DNA of 64,000 bases from Muribaculaceae bacterium (GCA_017620635.1 JAGAUV010000012.1:1-64000); one strand, 5' to 3'. Counted from the first letter of the stretch, positions 17,240 to 26,706 are shown. The notes: generated by a model not told the origin, from the letters alone. Translations and numbers: made by a program.

Positions 17240-18583
17240 ATGGAAAACGAGCACAAATTATATATAGAAACCTATGGCTGCCAGATGAACGTTGCCGACA
17301 GTGAAGTCGTGGCTTCCATTATGGAGATGGACGGCTATTCGCTTAGCGACAATATAGCCGATGCCGATGCGATCCTGCTTAATACCTGTTCGATACGCGA
17401 CAATGCCGAGCAGAAAATAGTCGGGCGCCTGCAGGCTCTGCGTGCCGAGCGCCGCAACCGTAAAGGCAGCGGACGAGGTCTGCTCATAGGCGTTATCGGC
17501 TGCATGGCGGAGCGCGTCAAGGACGATCTGGTAAAGAACCACGGCGTAGATATTGTGGCCGGCCCCGACTCGTATCTCGACCTCCCGGCCTTGTTCGCTT
17601 CGGCACGCAAAGGTCTGCCGGCTGTCAATGTGGAGCTGTCGACAACAGAGACCTATCGCGATGTCGTGCCTGTGCGTCTGCCCGGGCAGCAGGTGTCGGG
17701 TTTTGTGAGTATCATGCGCGGCTGCAATAATTTCTGCTCTTACTGTATTGTGCCTTATACCCGTGGACGCGAGCGGTCGAGACCTGTCGACAGTATTCTT
17801 GGCGAAGTGGCCGACCTGAGAGCCAAGGGCTATAAAGAGGTAACCCTTTTAGGGCAGAATGTGAACAGCTACAGCTATCTGTCGCCCGGCTCCGACTCTC
17901 CGGTATGCTTTGCGAGCCTGCTGTCGATGGTGGCGGAGGCGGCACCGGATATGCGGATCCGTTTCACTACATCACACCCCAAGGACATGGGTCACGACAC
18001 GCTCGAGGCTATAGCATCGCATCCCAACATATGCCGCTGGATCCATCTGCCTGTGCAGTCGGGCAGCAACAGTGTGCTCAAGGCGATGAACCGCAAGTAT
18101 ACACGTGAATGGTATCTCGACCGTATAGCCGATATAAGGGCGACGATACCCGACTGCGGTATCACTACCGATCTGTTTACGGGCTTCCACGATGAAAGCG
18201 AGGAGGATTTCGAGCAGACCCTCGATCTGATGCGAACTGTCGGCTTCGATGCCTCGTATATGTTTAAATATTCCGAGCGCCCGGGGACACTTGCCTCACG
18301 CACTATGCCTGACAATGTGCCTGAGCCGGTAAAGATAGAGCGACTCAACCGTATGATAGCGCTCCAGAATGAGCTGTCGCTCGCATCGAACCGCCGTGAC
18401 ATCGGACATCGCTTCGAGGTGCTGGTAGAGGGCGTGGCCAAGAGAAGCAAGGAACAGATGGTGGGACGTACCAGCCAGAACAAGACGGCCGTATTTGCCC
18501 GTGGCAATGCCAAGGTGGGAGATCTTGTGACCGTGGAAGTGGTCGACGCCACCTCGGCGACACTTCTGTGCAAGCTTGTGTAA
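17240..18583 (+). CDS. miaB: tRNA-2-methylthio-N6-dimethylallyladenosine synthase MiaB
   Basis: MiaB is a radical-SAM methylthiotransferase that converts i6A37 of tRNAs to ms2i6A37. From ATG 17240 it has 447 residues, the family length; a longer in-frame start at 17168 lies upstream of the promoter -7 box and is rejected. The N-terminal UPF0004 domain begins YIETYGCQMNVADSEVV and supplies Cys ligands at C13, C49 (LLNTCSIRDNAEQK) and in GVIGCMAERV. The radical-SAM cluster is MRGCNNFCSYCIVPYTRGRE with CxxxCxxC. The C-terminal TRAM domain holds VGRTSQNKTAVF. Cytoplasmic. A GH43-like gene follows by 21 bases. Confidence 0.97.
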   Translation: MENEHKLYIETYGCQMNVADSEVVASIMEMDGYSLSDNIADADAILLNTCSIRDNAEQKIVGRLQALRAERRNRKGSGRGLLIGVIGCMAERVKDDLVKNHGVDIVAGPDSYLDLPALFASARKGLPAVNVELSTTETYRDVVPVRLPGQQVSGFVSIMRGCNNFCSYCIVPYTRGRERSRPVDSILGEVADLRAKGYKEVTLLGQNVNSYSYLSPGSDSPVCFASLLSMVAEAAPDMRIRFTTSHPKDMGHDTLEAIASHPNICRWIHLPVQSGSNSVLKAMNRKYTREWYLDRIADIRATIPDCGITTDLFTGFHDESEEDFEQTLDLMRTVGFDASYMFKYSERPGTLASRTMPDNVPEPVKIERLNRMIALQNELSLASNRRDIGHRFEVLVEGVAKRSKEQMVGRTSQNKTAVFARGNAKVGDLVTVEVVDATSATLLCKLV

Positions 18584-18604
18584 CCAGTTAAACCTTAATC
18601 TAAT

Positions 18605-19681
18605 ATGAAAAAACTACTTTTTGCCGTGCTTGCCTTTATGCTCTCGTTGGCATATTCTTTGGCGACAGACAAAGCGGACGATGGCGGAACATTCGTGAAT
18701 CCCTTGCTCGACGCCGGCCCTGACCCCTGGGCGTTGTGGCATAATGACGAATATTTCTACATGCACACTATGGGCGACCGTCTCGTGCTGTGGCGCACAC
18801 GTGATATCACAGACCTGCGCAACGCCGAGAGCAAGACGGTGTGGATACCGACCGATCCGGCGAACAGCCGTAATCTGTGGGCTCCCGAGATACATAACTT
18901 TGACGACAAGTGGTATATCTACTATGCCGCCGACGACGGCAATACCGACAACCATCAGCTCTATGTGCTTGAGAATGTCAACAAGGACCCGTTTGAAGGC
19001 GAGTTCGTGATGAAAGGACGCATCAGCACTGACAATGACAACAACTGGGCTATAGACGGCTCGCTATTCCGCCATAAGGGTAAGATCTATATGGTGTGGT
19101 CGGGCTGGCAGACCCGTCGTGTCGATGTAGAGACCCAGTGCATCTATATCGCCGAGATGAAGAATCCGTGGACTCTCGGCTCTGAGCGAGTGCTTATTTC
19201 GAAGCCTGAGTTCGAGTGGGAACGCAGATATAAGAATGATGACGGTACGATGCCCGACCATGTTATATTTGTCAACGAGGGCCCTCAGCCGCTTGTAAGC
19301 CCTAATGGCAAATATGTGCATGTGATATATTCGGCGAGTGGCTGCTGGACGCGCTACTATGCGCTCGGCATGCTTACTGCCGACGCGGATGCCGATCTTC
19401 TTGACCCGGCGTCATGGCGCAAGTCGCCGAAATCGGTGTTCAGCCAAAGCCCTGAAAACGGTGTGTTCGGTACCGGCCACAACAGCTTCTTCAAATCGCC
19501 CGACGGCAAGGAGGACTATATCCTGTATCATGCCAGGTCGACACACAAGGACCCTCCCGGGGTGGAGACGCGTAGCCCGAGAGCGCAGAAGATAGAGTGG
19601 AAAGATGATTATCCTGTTTTCGGCACGCCTTTGTCTACCGACACAAAAATTAAAAAACCGTCGGGTACAAAAACTTTTTAG
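18605..19681 (+). CDS. Secreted GH43-like glycoside hydrolase
   Basis: The protein has 358 residues with a signal peptide (about residues 1-20, MKKLLFAVLAFMLSLAYS). The five-bladed propeller family is recognised by the first catalytic Asp in NPLLDAGPDPWAL, WAPEIHNFDDKWYIYYAA, the pKa-modulating Asp in NWAIDGSLFRHKG and the catalytic Glu in FVNEGPQPLV. A conserved GTGHNSFF is found in arabinan- or xylan-acting enzymes. It probably cleaves alpha-L-arabinofuranosides or beta-xylosides in plant or host glycans. There is no lipobox, so it is likely periplasmic or secreted. It follows miaB with a short gap and ends with its own terminator. It stands alone, with no SusC/SusD genes nearby. Confidence 0.85.
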   Translation: MKKLLFAVLAFMLSLAYSLATDKADDGGTFVNPLLDAGPDPWALWHNDEYFYMHTMGDRLVLWRTRDITDLRNAESKTVWIPTDPANSRNLWAPEIHNFDDKWYIYYAADDGNTDNHQLYVLENVNKDPFEGEFVMKGRISTDNDNNWAIDGSLFRHKGKIYMVWSGWQTRRVDVETQCIYIAEMKNPWTLGSERVLISKPEFEWERRYKNDDGTMPDHVIFVNEGPQPLVSPNGKYVHVIYSASGCWTRYYALGMLTADADADLLDPASWRKSPKSVFSQSPENGVFGTGHNSFFKSPDGKEDYILYHARSTHKDPPGVETRSPRAQKIEWKDDYPVFGTPLSTDTKIKKPSGTKTF

Positions 19682-19751
19682 AACCGACGCTTGTTTATCA
19701 TACAAAGGAACCACAACCAGAACCACTTCCGGACCTAATTTTTTTTATTTT

Positions 19752-19789
19752 ATGCCCGTATCCCGACCACTGAGATACGGGCATTTTTG
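19752..19789 (+). terminator. Terminator of the GH43-like gene
   Basis: ATGCCCGTATC (19752-19762) pairs perfectly with GATACGGGCAT (19774-19784), followed by five T residues. Confidence 0.75.
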
Positions 19790-19803
19790 TGTCCCGGCGT
19801 TTC

Positions 19804-19858
19804 GGTAAAAATCATCGTCTGAGGTATCGGGGCGAACCCCTCCGACCTCAGACGATGA
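19804..19858 (-). terminator. Terminator of purL
   Basis: TCATCGTCTGAGGT (19812-19825) pairs perfectly with ACCTCAGACGATGA (19845-19858), with a nested GGGG-CGAA-CCCC hairpin in the loop. On the minus strand TTTTTACCG follows (19811-19804). It lies 23 bases after the purL stop. Confidence 0.78.
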
Positions 19859-19881
19859 CGACTCTCTACTGCCTGTATTTC

Positions 19882-22800
19882 TTATTTACGTAATTTCTTT
19901 GCGATCCATTTACGGGCGTTGACAAATGCGTCGAGCCATATTGTGGCTTCGTCCTCGCGGCGGTCGGCCGGATAGGTGGGGCACTGCCACGGGAAGATGG
20001 CACGCTCGAGGTGGGGCATAAGCGCCAGATGACGGCCGTCTGCGCTCGAAAGGGCGGCAATAGCTCCTTCGCTGCCGTTGGGGTTGCCGGGGTAGCTGTC
20101 GTAAGCGTATCGGGCTGCTACCTTGACGCCTGTTTCCGAGATGGGGGTGTTGAAGTGGAAGCGGCCTTCGCCGTGAGCTACCCAGATGCCTGAGCAGAGG
20201 TGCGACAGAGAACCGAACATCACGCTGTCGTTGCCTTCCACGCGCATGCCGACGAATGTGGACTCGAATTTGCCCGATATGTTGTGGCGCATTTCAATGG
20301 TTGGCTCGCCCGATTCTGTCGGCTTGGCTCCGAGGAGGTTGAGCTCTATCATCAGCTGGCAGCCGTTGCATACACCGAGGCTGAGGGTATCGGGTCGTTC
20401 GTAGAACCGGCGGAGTGTTTCGGCGGCGCGTTCGTTCCAGCGGAATCCTGCAGCCCAGCCTTTTGCTGATCCGAGAACGTCGCTGTTGGAGAAACCTCCG
20501 CAGAATACTATCATGTTGATGTCGTCGAGTGTTTCGCGTCCGCTTGCAAGATCGGTCATGTGTACGTCTTTCACGTCAAATCCGGCCATGTAGAGCGAGT
20601 ATGCCATTTCGCGGTCGCCATTCACGCCTTTTTCGCGAATGATCGCGGCGCGTATTCCCGACGGTGTGCGGCGGCGCGGACGCAGGTCGCGAGAGGCGAA
20701 CGAGCCGTCGAAGTTCGGGCGGAGACGGAAGGGCACGGGCTGGAGTCCGAGATTGTTGCGGCGCTCGGCTGCGCAGCTTGGGTTGGTCTGGAGCCTGTCG
20801 AGGAGATATGAGGGCTCGAACCATACGCGGCGCATAGCCGGCACAGAGACGAAGTGTACTGTCGTATCATGGCTGATTGTGAGCACTTTTTCGCTGCGGC
20901 GTGAGGGTGAGGCTACTGGGAAGTAGCGTACGCCGGCATTGTCGAGGATAGTCTCGGCTTTTGTGCGCTTTCGGTCGAGGACCTGGATCACTACGGCCGG
21001 ATTTTCGGCAAACAGTATCTTTACGAGGTCGTTCTCGCCTGCGGCCTTGAAGCCTTCGGTAAACATATTGAGTCCGCCGTTGGTGTTGGCGAAACACATT
21101 TCGAGAAGTGTAGTGATCAGACCGCCGGCGCTTACGTCGTGCTGGGCTGCTACAAGACCTTCATGTACGAGTTTCTGCACGGCTTCGAAGGCGTTGGCAA
21201 AGTATTCTGCCGACTTGATATCGGGTACATCGCCGCCTACCACACCGCGAGTCTGTGCAAGAGCCGATCCGCCCAATGCAAGCGGCATGCCGCTGAAGTC
21301 GATATAATATAGTGTCGACTGTGTGGTTGTGGTAAGGGTTGCCGGTACGAAGCTGCGTATGTCGTCGACCTCGCCGGCAGCCGATATTATAACAGTGCCG
21401 GGCGCTTTTACGCTTGTGCCGTCGCTGTACTTCTGAGTCATCGACAGACTGTCCTTGCCTGTCGGTATGTTAATGCCTAATTCGCAAGCGAAATCGCTGC
21501 AAGCTTCTACGGCACGATAGAGCGCGGCGTCCTCGCCGGTATTTTTGCATGGCCACATCCAGTTGGCGCTGAGCGATATTGCCGACAGGCCTTTGTCGAG
21601 GCTTGCGGCGGCTATGTTGGTCAAGGCTTCAGCTATCGCGAGGCGTGAGCCGGCTGCCGGATCGCTGAGGGCTGCTGCAGGTGCATGACCTATGGAGGTG
21701 GCGATGCCGCGACGGCCCTGGTAGTCGAGAGCTACGATACCGCAGTCGTTGACGGGCAGCTGCAGGGGACCGTCGCACTGCTGACGGGCGATACGTCCTG
21801 TCACTGAGCGGTCTACCTTGTTGGTCAGCCAGTCTTTGCAGGCTACTGCTTCAAGCGACAATACGTCGTGGAGATATTCGTCGAGCTTGGCGATATCGTA
21901 GTCGCCGCCGGCGAAGTGGCTTTCTACTGTGTTGTCGTGCATTACAGTCTTGGGGGGATTGCCGAGCATGTCGGCAACGGCAAGATCGAGCGCCGGCTTG
22001 CTTTCTTTGCGGCTGAATGTCAGATGATGGTCATCTGTTGTCTTGCCTACAATATAAAGAGGTGCTCTTTCGCGCTGGGCTATACGCTCGATAAGGGGTA
22101 TGTCTTCGGGCTTGACTACAAATCCCATTCGTTCCTGGCTTTCGTTGCCGATGATCTCTCTGTCGGAGAGAGTAGGATCGCCAACAGGTAGCGCGTCGAT
22201 ATCGATGAAACCGCCGGTGCTTTCAATAAGCTCGCTGAGAGCATTGAGGTGTCCGCCGGCTCCGTGATCGTGGATGGAGACAATGGGGTTGAATGCGCTT
22301 TCTGCAAGTGCGCGGATGAGGTTTGCCACGCGCTTCTGCATTTCAGGGTTGGCACGCTGTACTGCGTTGAGCTCGATGGCGCCTGCATATCGGCCTGTGT
22401 CGACCGATGATACGGCGCCGCCGCCCATGCCGATGCGGTAGTTGTCGCCGCCGGACAATGCTACAGACTGTCCGGGCTCGGGTTCGCCTTTTATAGCGTG
22501 GTCGGCGTTGGCATAGCCTACACCGCCGGCAAGCATTATTACTTTGTCGTAGCCCCATGTGTTGCCGTCTTCTTTATGCTCGAAAGTAAGAAGAGAACCG
22601 CAGATGAGGGGCTGGCCGAACTTGTTGCCGAAATCGGAAGCACCGTTCGATGCCTTGACGAGAATATCGGCCGGAGTGTGGTATAGCCACTTGCGAGCCG
22701 GTACTTTGGCTTCCCATTTCTTTGCGGTCTCGCAGTCGAGACGGGGATAAGATGTCATGTAGACGGCTGTACCGGCGAGCGGCAGACTGGCGCGTCCGCC

Positions 22801-23619
22801 ACCGAGGCGGTCGCGTATTTCGCCGCCACTGCCTGTGGCTGCTCCGTTGAACGGCTCTACTGTCGTGGGGAAGTTATGAGTCTCTGCTTTGAGCGAGAGT
22901 ACGGTCTTTATTTTTGTCAGCGCGAAATCGGCGGGAACGTCGGGTTTCTCCGGTGCGAACTGCCATATTTCGGGACCGGTAACAAATGCTACGTTGTCCT
23001 TATAAGCCGATACCAGACGGCCGGGGTTGACCTTGCTGGTTTTTTTGATCATCGCGAAGAGCGACGATTCTTTTTCCTGTCCGTCGATCACAAATTTACC
23101 GCCGAATATTTTGTGGCGGCAGTGCTCTGAGTTTACCTGAGAGAAACCGAACACTTCGCTGTCGGTCAGTTTGCGTCCGAGGCGCTTTGCAAGGTCGCGC
23201 AGGTAATCTTCTTCGTATGAGCTGAGGGCCAGACCTTCACGCTGGTTGTATTCCGTGATGTCGTCGATCTCTTCTGCCGGTGCCGGTTTTGCGTCGGAGG
23301 CAAACATGTCGGTTCCGGGGTTTTTATAAACAGCCTGTAGCATCGGGTCGTAATCGGGAGTGTCGCTGTCTGCACGTCGTAGCTCCTCGATACGCGATAT
23401 GCCGTTAAGACCCATGTTCTGTGTGATCTCTACGGCATTTGTGCTCCAGGGCGTAATCATTTCTTTACGGGGGCCAACGAAAGTGCCGCTCAATGAAGGA
23501 GTGGCGTTGGCTGTAGCTCCGCTGAAGAGCCAGGTCAGACGTCCGTTTTCGTCTGAATTGAAAGAATGGTCGGAATCAACGGCGAACACCGTATCTCCTT
23601 TAACGAAAAATGTTACCAT
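19882..23619 (-). CDS. purL: Phosphoribosylformylglycinamidine synthase (single-chain)
   Basis: FGAM synthase uses glutamine and ATP to convert FGAR to FGAM in purine synthesis. From ATG 23619 it has about 1245 residues, the length of the large one-chain enzyme. A longer in-frame start at 23652 lies upstream of the expected transcription start. Landmarks are FGFSQVNSEHCRHKIF, LKAETHNFPTTVEPFNGAATG (ATP/metal site), GMGGGAVSSV, IHDHGAGGHLNALSEL, PTGKDSLSMTQ, and the C-terminal amidotransferase with CGGFSNSDVL, the nucleophile LGVCNGCQLMIEL and the final catalytic His/Glu region GEGRFHF and CPTYP. Cytoplasmic. Own promoter and terminator. Confidence 0.97.
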   Translation of the reverse strand: MVTFFVKGDTVFAVDSDHSFNSDENGRLTWLFSGATANATPSLSGTFVGPRKEMITPWSTNAVEITQNMGLNGISRIEELRRADSDTPDYDPMLQAVYKNPGTDMFASDAKPAPAEEIDDITEYNQREGLALSSYEEDYLRDLAKRLGRKLTDSEVFGFSQVNSEHCRHKIFGGKFVIDGQEKESSLFAMIKKTSKVNPGRLVSAYKDNVAFVTGPEIWQFAPEKPDVPADFALTKIKTVLSLKAETHNFPTTVEPFNGAATGSGGEIRDRLGGGRASLPLAGTAVYMTSYPRLDCETAKKWEAKVPARKWLYHTPADILVKASNGASDFGNKFGQPLICGSLLTFEHKEDGNTWGYDKVIMLAGGVGYANADHAIKGEPEPGQSVALSGGDNYRIGMGGGAVSSVDTGRYAGAIELNAVQRANPEMQKRVANLIRALAESAFNPIVSIHDHGAGGHLNALSELIESTGGFIDIDALPVGDPTLSDREIIGNESQERMGFVVKPEDIPLIERIAQRERAPLYIVGKTTDDHHLTFSRKESKPALDLAVADMLGNPPKTVMHDNTVESHFAGGDYDIAKLDEYLHDVLSLEAVACKDWLTNKVDRSVTGRIARQQCDGPLQLPVNDCGIVALDYQGRRGIATSIGHAPAAALSDPAAGSRLAIAEALTNIAAASLDKGLSAISLSANWMWPCKNTGEDAALYRAVEACSDFACELGINIPTGKDSLSMTQKYSDGTSVKAPGTVIISAAGEVDDIRSFVPATLTTTTQSTLYYIDFSGMPLALGGSALAQTRGVVGGDVPDIKSAEYFANAFEAVQKLVHEGLVAAQHDVSAGGLITTLLEMCFANTNGGLNMFTEGFKAAGENDLVKILFAENPAVVIQVLDRKRTKAETILDNAGVRYFPVASPSRRSEKVLTISHDTTVHFVSVPAMRRVWFEPSYLLDRLQTNPSCAAERRNNLGLQPVPFRLRPNFDGSFASRDLRPRRRTPSGIRAAIIREKGVNGDREMAYSLYMAGFDVKDVHMTDLASGRETLDDINMIVFCGGFSNSDVLGSAKGWAAGFRWNERAAETLRRFYERPDTLSLGVCNGCQLMIELNLLGAKPTESGEPTIEMRHNISGKFESTFVGMRVEGNDSVMFGSLSHLCSGIWVAHGEGRFHFNTPISETGVKVAARYAYDSYPGNPNGSEGAIAALSSADGRHLALMPHLERAIFPWQCPTYPADRREDEATIWLDAFVNARKWIAKKLRK

Positions 23620-23649
23620 TGCAGGGATAGTGGGTTGTTTATTTGTGTG

Positions 23650-23681
23650 CAAAGTTACAAATTTTTTATCCGTCCGCCAAA
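23650..23681 (-). promoter_or_regulatory. Promoter of purL
   Basis: On the minus strand, TTTG (23681-23678), 20 bases, then TAACTTTG (23657-23650). Transcription would start near 23643, so the ATG at 23619 is the probable start. No known purine riboswitch was recognised in the short leader. Confidence 0.65.
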
Positions 23682-23700
23682 TATGTGCCTGTTCAAAATG

Positions 23701-23733
23701 TTTTTGTCATAAATAAAATAATTTGTATTTTTG
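23701..23733 (+). promoter_or_regulatory. Promoter of the legG-like operon
   Basis: TTTTTG (23701-23706), a 19-base gap, then TATTTTTG (23726-23733). The ATG at 23741 lies about where transcription should begin, so the message may be leaderless or nearly so. Confidence 0.62.
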
Positions 23734-23740
23734 CACTACT

Positions 23741-24913
23741 ATGGACAGAGGTAAGAAAAGACTTTGTGTGGTAACAAGTACTCGTGCTGACTGGGGGCTG
23801 CTTTCGCCTGTCTGCAGGAGTCTCAGGGCTTCGGGCCTGATCGACATTGATATTGTCGCCACCAATATGCACCTTAGTCCGGCCTATGGCAATACTGTAG
23901 ACGAGATAATAGCCGATGGCTTTGAGCCTTTGCGAGTGCCCGTCGACGAGGAAGACAGCGGCGATGCCTCGCGGGCCCGTGTCATGGCGCGGACATTGTC
24001 GGGTATGGCCGAGGCGTTCTCGATTCTCAAGCCTGATGCCGTTCTTCTCCTTGGCGACAGATACGAGATGCTGGCTGTAGCGTCGGCGGCCTCGGTAATG
24101 CATATTCCTATAATACATATAGCCGGCGGAGAAGTGACGGAGGGCGCTCTTGACGACTCGTTCCGTCATGCCATTACCAAACTGTCGTCGTTGCATCTAA
24201 CCGCAACCGACGATTATCGCCGGCGAGTGATACAAATGGGCGAAAACCCTGATTCGGTAATCAATACAGGAGCGATAGGAGTATGGAACGCAATGAACAT
24301 ACCTCTTATGCCGGCGGCTGAGATTTCTGAAAGTCTTGGCTTCGATGTGACAGTAAAGCCGTTGGCAATAGTGACTTATCATCCGGCGACAAATGATGCC
24401 ACACCGCCTGTAGAGCGGCTGCAGTCTCTCCTTGATGCCCTCGACCGCTACCCCGGTTTGCGTCTTGTCATAACAGCCCCCAACAATGACTCGGGCGGCC
24501 ATGATATACTCGAGGCGCTCATGCGCTATGCCCAGGAGAGACGCGGACGTGCTGTGGCTGTCCGTTCGCTCGGGGCTTACCGTTATCACAGCCTGCTTCG
24601 TCTGGCATCTTTTGTTATAGGCAATTCATCAAGCGGTATAGTAGAGGTGCCCTCGGCCGGTATACCGACAATCGATATAGGGATGCGACAGCGCGGACGC
24701 ATAGCCGGGCCGTCGGTCATACACTGCGGCGATACAGCCGACGAGATAGCCGAAGCCATAGACAAGGCTTTGAGTCCCGGTATGCGTGAGATCGCCGGCA
24801 GATGCGAGAATCCGTATGGCAAGCCTGATACATGTCGGCTTATGACCGAGGCTATCGAGGCTTTCATGACTTCATTGCCCTTGCCTCCGAAAACATTTTA
24901 TGATCTGAGATGA
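23741..24913 (+). CDS. Hydrolysing UDP-GlcNAc/GDP-sugar 2-epimerase (LegG/NeuC-like)
   Basis: The protein has 390 residues from ATG 23741. The N-terminus CVVTSTRADWGLLSPVCRSL and LLLGDRYEMLAVASAA are signatures of hydrolysing 2-epimerases that act in sialic acid (NeuC) or legionaminic acid (LegG) synthesis. These release the NDP and yield ManNAc or its 2,4-diamino analogue. Other marks are HIAGGEVTEGALDDSFRHAI, TNTGAIGVWN-like VINTGAIGVWNAM, and the C-terminal GNSSSGIVEVPSAGIP. Cytoplasmic. It leads an operon with the CMP transferase and a guanylyltransferase, coupled by ATGA overlap. The guanylyltransferase partner favours the LegG assignment. No nonulosonate synthase (LegI/NeuB) is adjacent. 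Confidence 0.88.
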   Translation: MDRGKKRLCVVTSTRADWGLLSPVCRSLRASGLIDIDIVATNMHLSPAYGNTVDEIIADGFEPLRVPVDEEDSGDASRARVMARTLSGMAEAFSILKPDAVLLLGDRYEMLAVASAASVMHIPIIHIAGGEVTEGALDDSFRHAITKLSSLHLTATDDYRRRVIQMGENPDSVINTGAIGVWNAMNIPLMPAAEISESLGFDVTVKPLAIVTYHPATNDATPPVERLQSLLDALDRYPGLRLVITAPNNDSGGHDILEALMRYAQERRGRAVAVRSLGAYRYHSLLRLASFVIGNSSSGIVEVPSAGIPTIDIGMRQRGRIAGPSVIHCGDTADEIAEAIDKALSPGMREIAGRCENPYGKPDTCRLMTEAIEAFMTSLPLPPKTFYDLR

Positions 24914-25599
24914 AACCACTATATATAATACCGGCGCGTGGCGGAAGCAAAGGGATTCCGCGCAAGAACATCAAGTTGCTCGGCGGCCGACCGCTGATAA
25001 GCTATTCAGTAAGGTGTGCCGTTGAAGCATGGGCCGAATACGGCGGCTATATTGTAGTGTCGACCGATGATGACGAGATCGCCGATGTAGCGCGTTCATG
25101 CGGTATAGATGTAGAGTATATGCGTCCGGCTTCGCTTGGCGGCGATACGGTATCGAGCCGCGATGTGATGCTCGATATAATGAACTGGGCCGACAGCCGC
25201 GGTCTCGACTATGACTGTATAGTGCTTCTGCAGCCGACCTCGCCGCTTCGTACAGTAGAGGATGTCACGGGTGCGATGAAACTCTACAGTCCCGACCTGG
25301 ATATGGTGGTCAGTGTATGCCGTTCGGAAGCTAATCCGTATTATAATCTGTTTGAGACCGATTCCGACGGATTTCTTCATGTATGCAAGGGCCCCGGCAC
25401 TTACACTCGGCGACAGGACGCTCCGCCGGTGCTCGAATATAACGGTGCCGTGTATGTGATCAATCCCGATTCGCTGCGTCGATGCGGTCTTGGCGAGTTC
25501 AGCCTTCGTATACCTTATGATATGCCGGCCTCGCGAAGTATAGATCTCGACACGCCCGACGATTGGGCTCGCGCCGAAATTATCTTTTCCAAGCTATGA
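24910..25599 (+). CDS. CMP-nonulosonate (acylneuraminate) cytidylyltransferase
   Basis: The protein has 229 residues, the family length. It transfers CMP from CTP to a nonulosonic acid (NeuA or LegF activity). The N-terminal nucleotide-binding motif is IIPARGGSKGIPRKNIKLLGGRPLI. It is followed by VSTDDDEIADVARSCG, VLLQPTSPLRTVEDV (catalytic/metal region), and the C-terminal SIDLDTPDDWARAE characteristic of this family. Start and stop overlap the neighbours as ATGA on both sides, so the three genes are one operon. Whether the acceptor is a sialic, legionaminic or related acid cannot be read from the sequence; the neighbours favour a legionaminic-type acid. Confidence 0.92.
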   Translation: MKPLYIIPARGGSKGIPRKNIKLLGGRPLISYSVRCAVEAWAEYGGYIVVSTDDDEIADVARSCGIDVEYMRPASLGGDTVSSRDVMLDIMNWADSRGLDYDCIVLLQPTSPLRTVEDVTGAMKLYSPDLDMVVSVCRSEANPYYNLFETDSDGFLHVCKGPGTYTRRQDAPPVLEYNGAVYVINPDSLRRCGLGEFSLRIPYDMPASRSIDLDTPDDWARAEIIFSKL

Positions 25600-26666
25600 C
25601 TGATATATCACGCCATACAATATATAAGGACGCAAGTCTGCTGGATGCTCTTCATTGCCTCAATGACCTGTCGGGAAGAGTCATGACCTTGTTTGTGCTC
25701 GACAGCGAAGGCAGGGTAGAGGGCAGTATTACCGACGGCGATATACGCCGGGCCCTGCTCGACGGCGGTTCTTTGTCGGATTCTGTCGATATTGCCTGCC
25801 ACCGCGACTATCGCTACGTAAGAGCCGGCTCCATAGATCCTCTTGTGCTGAGAGAGAGCCGCGAGAGGGGTATAAAACTTTTGCCGGCACTCGATGGCGA
25901 CAATCATCTTGTTTCGCTTGTCGATCTTACCAGACAGCATACGGTGCTGCCCTTGCGTGCGGTCCTTATGGCCGGAGGCCGTGGCGAGCGCCTGCGCCCC
26001 ATGACACTCACGACGCCGAAGCCGCTGCTGCAGATCGAAGGCAAAGCTATAATCGACTATAATGTAGAGGCCCTGGCCGCTTGCGGCATCGACGAGATTA
26101 TAGTGACCACGCGCTATCTGGCCGAGCAGATCCACGATCATTTTGCCGCCCCCGTAGCCGGAGTGCAGGTGCGTTGCGTCACTGAGGACAAGCCGCTCGG
26201 TACGATAGGCGCGGTAGCATCGCTTTGGCCCGACAGCCATAGCGGCGACACGCTCGTGATGAATTCCGATCTTCTTACCACCATTTCTTTCGAAGAGATG
26301 TACCTGCGCCATCGTTCGTCGAAAGCCGATGTGACGATAGCCGTGGTGCCCTATCAGGTTTCTGTGCCTTATGCGATTCTCACTCTCGACAATGACGATC
26401 CGGACTCGGTAACGGCGATAGAAGAAAAACCATCGTATTCATACTATGCCAACGCTGGCATCTATATATTCTCAAATGCCCTGCTGTCGACACTCAAAGC
26501 CGGCGAATACTGCGACGCGACCGACCTGATACAACGGGCGATAACAGACGGCAGGAAGGTAACTTACTATCCCATAAAAGGAACGTGGATCGACGTAGGG
26601 TCGCCCGTCGATTTCCGGCAGGCCGCACAATTGATGCGACATCACAACTCTATGTCGAACTCTTGA
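25596..26666 (+). CDS. CBS-domain nucleotidyltransferase (LegX/PtmE-like sugar-1-phosphate guanylyltransferase)
   Basis: The protein has 356 residues from ATG 25596, chosen because it forms an ATGA overlap with the preceding gene. The longer frame lies inside it. Residues about 1-115 resemble a CBS pair (FVLDSEGRVEGSITDGDIRRALL and SLVDLTRQ). The rest is a nucleotidyltransferase: VLMAGGRGERLRPMTLTTPKPLLQIEGK, DLLTTISFEEMY, and the final KGTWIDVGSPVDFRQA. The same two-domain layout is known in Campylobacter PtmE/LegX, which makes GDP-GlcNAc for legionaminic acid. CBS domains usually sense adenine nucleotides. obgE follows after 40 bases. Confidence 0.85.
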   Translation: MTDISRHTIYKDASLLDALHCLNDLSGRVMTLFVLDSEGRVEGSITDGDIRRALLDGGSLSDSVDIACHRDYRYVRAGSIDPLVLRESRERGIKLLPALDGDNHLVSLVDLTRQHTVLPLRAVLMAGGRGERLRPMTLTTPKPLLQIEGKAIIDYNVEALAACGIDEIIVTTRYLAEQIHDHFAAPVAGVQVRCVTEDKPLGTIGAVASLWPDSHSGDTLVMNSDLLTTISFEEMYLRHRSSKADVTIAVVPYQVSVPYAILTLDNDDPDSVTAIEEKPSYSYYANAGIYIFSNALLSTLKAGEYCDATDLIQRAITDGRKVTYYPIKGTWIDVGSPVDFRQAAQLMRHHNSMSNS

Positions 26667-26706
26667 GTCGCGGCCGCGTTAATATTTTATCATAACTAAC
26701 AAGATC

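Noticed and set aside
24910..26666. CMP transferase or CBS nucleotidyltransferase as a cyclic-nucleotide synthase
   Set aside because: Both have ordinary sugar-nucleotide motifs and belong to the nonulosonate operon.
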